DNA from: Alphaproteobacteria bacterium
GTDB lineage: Bacteria > Pseudomonadota > Alphaproteobacteria > UBA11222
Length of the DNA stretch: 7,627 nt
Direction of reading: 5' to 3'
Assembly (NCBI GenBank): GCA_003454415.1
Contig: DMKG01000161.1
Span: forward strand, 6,452 to 14,078
Shown here: positions 5,586 to 7,627 of the stretch, one piece after another
How the letters are laid out: each line of letters opens with the position of its first letter
Numbering within the stretch: position 1 is the first letter of the stretch
Translations under genes and position numbers: made by a program
The notes under the pieces: model-generated
What the model was told of the DNA's origin: nothing
Databases searched by the model: none
Seen by the model: only the letters and a program-made list of their open reading frames with translations

Positions 5586-7627
5586 ATGGCAGACGATTTT
5601 GAGACCGCACGGGGTCAGACTCCGGTTTTCAGCCTTAGGCGGTTATGGCCTCTGGCCGTGCTGTTGGCTGGGTTCCTGGCGTTTTTCATACTTGATCTGG
5701 ATCGTTATCTCAGCTTCGACGCGCTGCGGGATAACCGTATCTTGCTGCGGGAATGGACCGCCACGAACCCATGGCTCTCGGTGTTGGTCTATGCCGCTGT
5801 CTATATCGCCGTAGTGTCATTTTCCCTGCCGGGAAGCACACTGATGACGATTAGCGGGGGTTTCCTGTTTGGTCCGGTCATAGGCACGGCCACCACAGTC
5901 TTTGCCGCCACTTCAGGCGCGGTCATACTTTTCGTTTCGGCAAAAACCGTTTTCGGTGATGTTCTGCGCGCCAAAGCGGGGCCGGCCATCCGGAAGATGG
6001 AGGCGGAGTTCAGGAAAAACGAGCTGAGTTACATGTTCGTGCTGCGGCTGGTGCCGCTGTTCCCCTTCTTCGTCATCAACCTGCTGATGGGCCTGACGAA
6101 GATGAAGGCCGGCACCTTCTACTGGGTGAGCCAGCTCGGCATGCTGGCCGGCACGCTCGTCTACGTGAACGCCGGCACGCAGCTGGCGAAGATCGAGTCG
6201 CTGGCCGGCATCGTCTCGCCGGGGCTGCTGGCGAGCTTCGTGCTGCTGGGCCTGTTCCCGCTCATCGCCAAGAAGATCGTCGACGCGGTGAAGGCGCGGC
6301 GCGTCTACGCGAAGTGGGCCGACCGCAAGCCGCGCAAGTTCGACCGCAACATGGTCGTCATCGGCGCCGGCGCCGCCGGGCTCGTGTCGAGCTACATCGC
6401 CGCCGTCGTGAAGGCCAAGGTGACGCTCGTCGAGCAGCACAAGATGGGCGGCGACTGCCTGAACTACGGCTGCGTGCCGAGCAAGGCGCTCATCAAGACG
6501 GCGACGCTCGTGCGCCAGATGCGCCACAGCGCCGAGTACGGCGTCAAGCGCGCCGAATACGAGCTCGACTTCGCGCAGGTGATGGAGCGCGTGGCCTCGG
6601 TCGTGAAGGCGGTGGAGCCGCACGACTCGGTGGAGCGCTACACCGGCCTGGGCGTCGACGTGCAGCTGGGCCGAGCGTTGATCCTCGACCCGTGGCACGT
6701 GCAGATCACGAAGGACGACGCCAGCACGAGTGTGCTCTCGACGCGCAGCATCGTCATCGCCACCGGCGCGGCGCCCTTCGTGCCGCCATTGCCGGGCCTG
6801 GAGGAAGTCGGCTACCGCACCAGCGACACGTTGTGGGACCTGCGCGAGCTGCCCAGGCGGCTGGTGGTGCTCGGCGGCGGGCCGATCGGCTGCGAGCTGG
6901 CGCAGGCCTTCGCGCGCCTCGGTTCGCAGGTGACGCAGATCGAGATGCTGCCGCGCATCATGGTGCGCGAGGACGAGGAGGTGTCGCAGTACGCGCGCGG
7001 TGCGCTGGAAAGCGACGGCGTCACGGTGCTCACGGGGCACAAGGCGCTGCGCTGCGGCCGCGACGGCGGCGGCGAGAAGTGGATCGAGGTCGAGGCGGGC
7101 GGCTCGACGCGCCGCATCGCGTTCGACCTGCTGCTGTGCGCGGTCGGCCGCGTGGCGCGCCTTTCGGGCTTCGGGCTCGAGGAGCTCGGCATCCCGGCGC
7201 AGCGCACGGTGGTCACCGACGAGTACCTGCAGACGATCTACCCTAACATCCTCGCCGCCGGCGACGTGGCGGGGCCGTTCCAGTTCACGCACACGGCGGG
7301 GCACCAGGCGTGGTACGCGGCGGTGAACGGCCTCTTCGGCACCTTCAGGCGCTTCAAGGCCGACTACTCGGTGGTGCCGTGGTGCACCTTCATCGACCCC
7401 GAGGTGGCGCGCGTCGGCCTCAACGAGCAGGAGGCGAAGGAGAAGGGCGTCGCCTACGAGATGACGCGCTACGGCATCGACGACCTCGACCGGGCGATCG
7501 CCGACAGCGCCGCGCACGGCTGGGTGAAGGTGCTCACCGTGCCGGGCAAGGACCGCATCCTCGGCGTGACGATCGTCGGCGTGCACGCCGGCGACCTGCT
7601 GGCCGACATCGACAAGGAGACGGTCGA
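5586..7627 (+). CDS. TVP38/TMEM64 membrane domain fused to FAD-dependent disulfide oxidoreductase (3' end outside window; possibly chimeric)
   Basis: The frame runs 680 codons from an ATG with AGGTGA four bases upstream and has no stop before the window ends. Residues ~15-235 form a TVP38/TMEM64 (DedA-like) domain with several membrane segments, the SFSLPGS and ISGGFLFG motifs (79-97), and FVLRLVPLFPFF at 151-162. From ~250 a mercuric-reductase-like flavoprotein follows: FAD motif VIGAGAAG (258-265), redox pair Cys291/Cys296 in GGDCLNYGCVPSK, NAD(P) motif LGGGPIGCE (429-437), and a second FAD motif LAAGDVAG (556-563). The start of the dimerisation domain is also present. The N-terminal mercury-binding domain of MerA is absent, so mercury reduction is not implied; the substrate is unknown. 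This fusion is a known bacterial architecture. Codon use changes sharply at about residue 149, so the two halves may come from different genomes. Confidence 0.85.
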   Translation, partial: MADDFETARGQTPVFSLRRLWPLAVLLAGFLAFFILDLDRYLSFDALRDNRILLREWTATNPWLSVLVYAAVYIAVVSFSLPGSTLMTISGGFLFGPVIGTATTVFAATSGAVILFVSAKTVFGDVLRAKAGPAIRKMEAEFRKNELSYMFVLRLVPLFPFFVINLLMGLTKMKAGTFYWVSQLGMLAGTLVYVNAGTQLAKIESLAGIVSPGLLASFVLLGLFPLIAKKIVDAVKARRVYAKWADRKPRKFDRNMVVIGAGAAGLVSSYIAAVVKAKVTLVEQHKMGGDCLNYGCVPSKALIKTATLVRQMRHSAEYGVKRAEYELDFAQVMERVASVVKAVEPHDSVERYTGLGVDVQLGRALILDPWHVQITKDDASTSVLSTRSIVIATGAAPFVPPLPGLEEVGYRTSDTLWDLRELPRRLVVLGGGPIGCELAQAFARLGSQVTQIEMLPRIMVREDEEVSQYARGALESDGVTVLTGHKALRCGRDGGGEKWIEVEAGGSTRRIAFDLLLCAVGRVARLSGFGLEELGIPAQRTVVTDEYLQTIYPNILAAGDVAGPFQFTHTAGHQAWYAAVNGLFGTFRRFKADYSVVPWCTFIDPEVARVGLNEQEAKEKGVAYEMTRYGIDDLDRAIADSAAHGWVKVLTVPGKDRILGVTIVGVHAGDLLADIDKETV
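6000..6065. other. Abrupt codon-composition breakpoint inside the TVP38-oxidoreductase gene
   Basis: The last A/T-ending codon before the change is AGT at 6027-6029 (Ser148). Upstream, 51 of 148 codons end in A or T, like the rest of the window. Downstream, the next 175 codons (6030-6554) all end in G or C, and only 10 of 532 to the window end do not. The likely join lies between the AGG-AAA-AAC codons at 6012-6020 and the conserved motif encoded at 6036-6071. The frame is not disturbed. Confidence 0.8.

Noticed and set aside
5323..5814. 163-codon + strand frame across rpmH and the start of the TVP38 gene
   Set aside because: It is antisense to rpmH and covers the rpmH promoter. Its sequence has no coding character, and the TVP38 start at 5586 in another frame explains the region.
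6314..7246. 310-codon + strand frame in another register
   Set aside because: Arg/Ala-rich shadow of the oxidoreductase, which has clear FAD, NAD and CxxxxC motifs in its own frame.
5913..7586. 557-codon open frame on the - strand, rich in His, Arg, Asp and Ala
   Set aside because: It is in register with the oxidoreductase codons, so its stops could arise only from sense TTA, CTA or TCA codons. Almost every sense codon after 6030 ends in G or C, so the antisense frame stays open by composition. It ends at 5913 exactly at a sense TCA. No recognisable motif.
6267..7627. Mercury resistance (merA) annotation for the oxidoreductase half
   Set aside because: The N-terminal metal-binding domain is missing, the C-terminal cysteine pair would lie beyond the window, and no mer genes are nearby. 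The CxxxxC pair is shared by many disulfide reductases.

Overview
The first ~5.95 kb looks like chromosome of a moderately GC-rich alphaproteobacterium. Two clusters typical of that class lie side by side. One is a 'nitrogen/carbon PTS-like' set (3' end of rapZ, an EIIA-Man/fructose-type protein, HPr) on the + strand. The other is the rpmH-rnpA-yidC-engB-argB block on the - strand. The class assignment is my inference from gene order and protein style; I could not search a database.

Layout. 1-1028 (+): rapZ tail, EIIA domain protein and HPr (GTG start overlapping the EIIA stop). These genes would relay phosphate or regulatory state rather than import sugar. 1047-1946 (-): argB, convergent with HPr across only 18 bp. 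1947-2371: a 425-bp stretch without an intact gene. It holds a decayed ParE/RelE-type toxin on the + strand (about 2095-2356), with one frameshift and an apparent internal deletion, and no visible antitoxin. 2372-5433 (-): rpmH, rnpA, yidC and engB, read in that order from a good sigma70-type promoter at 5492-5520. The rnpA/yidC and yidC/engB junctions are 4-bp ATGA overlaps. The products make ribosomal protein L34, the RNase P protein, the membrane insertase and a ribosome-assembly GTPase.

5586-7627 (+): one open frame with no stop before the window ends. It encodes a TVP38/TMEM64 (DedA-like) membrane domain fused to a mercuric-reductase-like FAD/NAD(P) disulfide oxidoreductase with a CxxxxC redox centre. 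The gene changes character abruptly near 6030. By my count, 51 of the first 148 codons end in A or T. The next 175 codons contain none, and only 10 of the 532 codons from 6030 to the end do. The change falls at the start of the conserved FVLRLVPLFPFF motif and keeps the frame. Either this is a chimeric join (an assembly error or a homologous recombination with a high-GC organism) or a transferred gene half. Everything after about 6030 should therefore not be attributed to the same genome without read-level checking.

The two things most worth a second look are that breakpoint and the toxin remnant between engB and argB. I see no tRNA, rRNA, CRISPR array, insertion sequence or replication origin.
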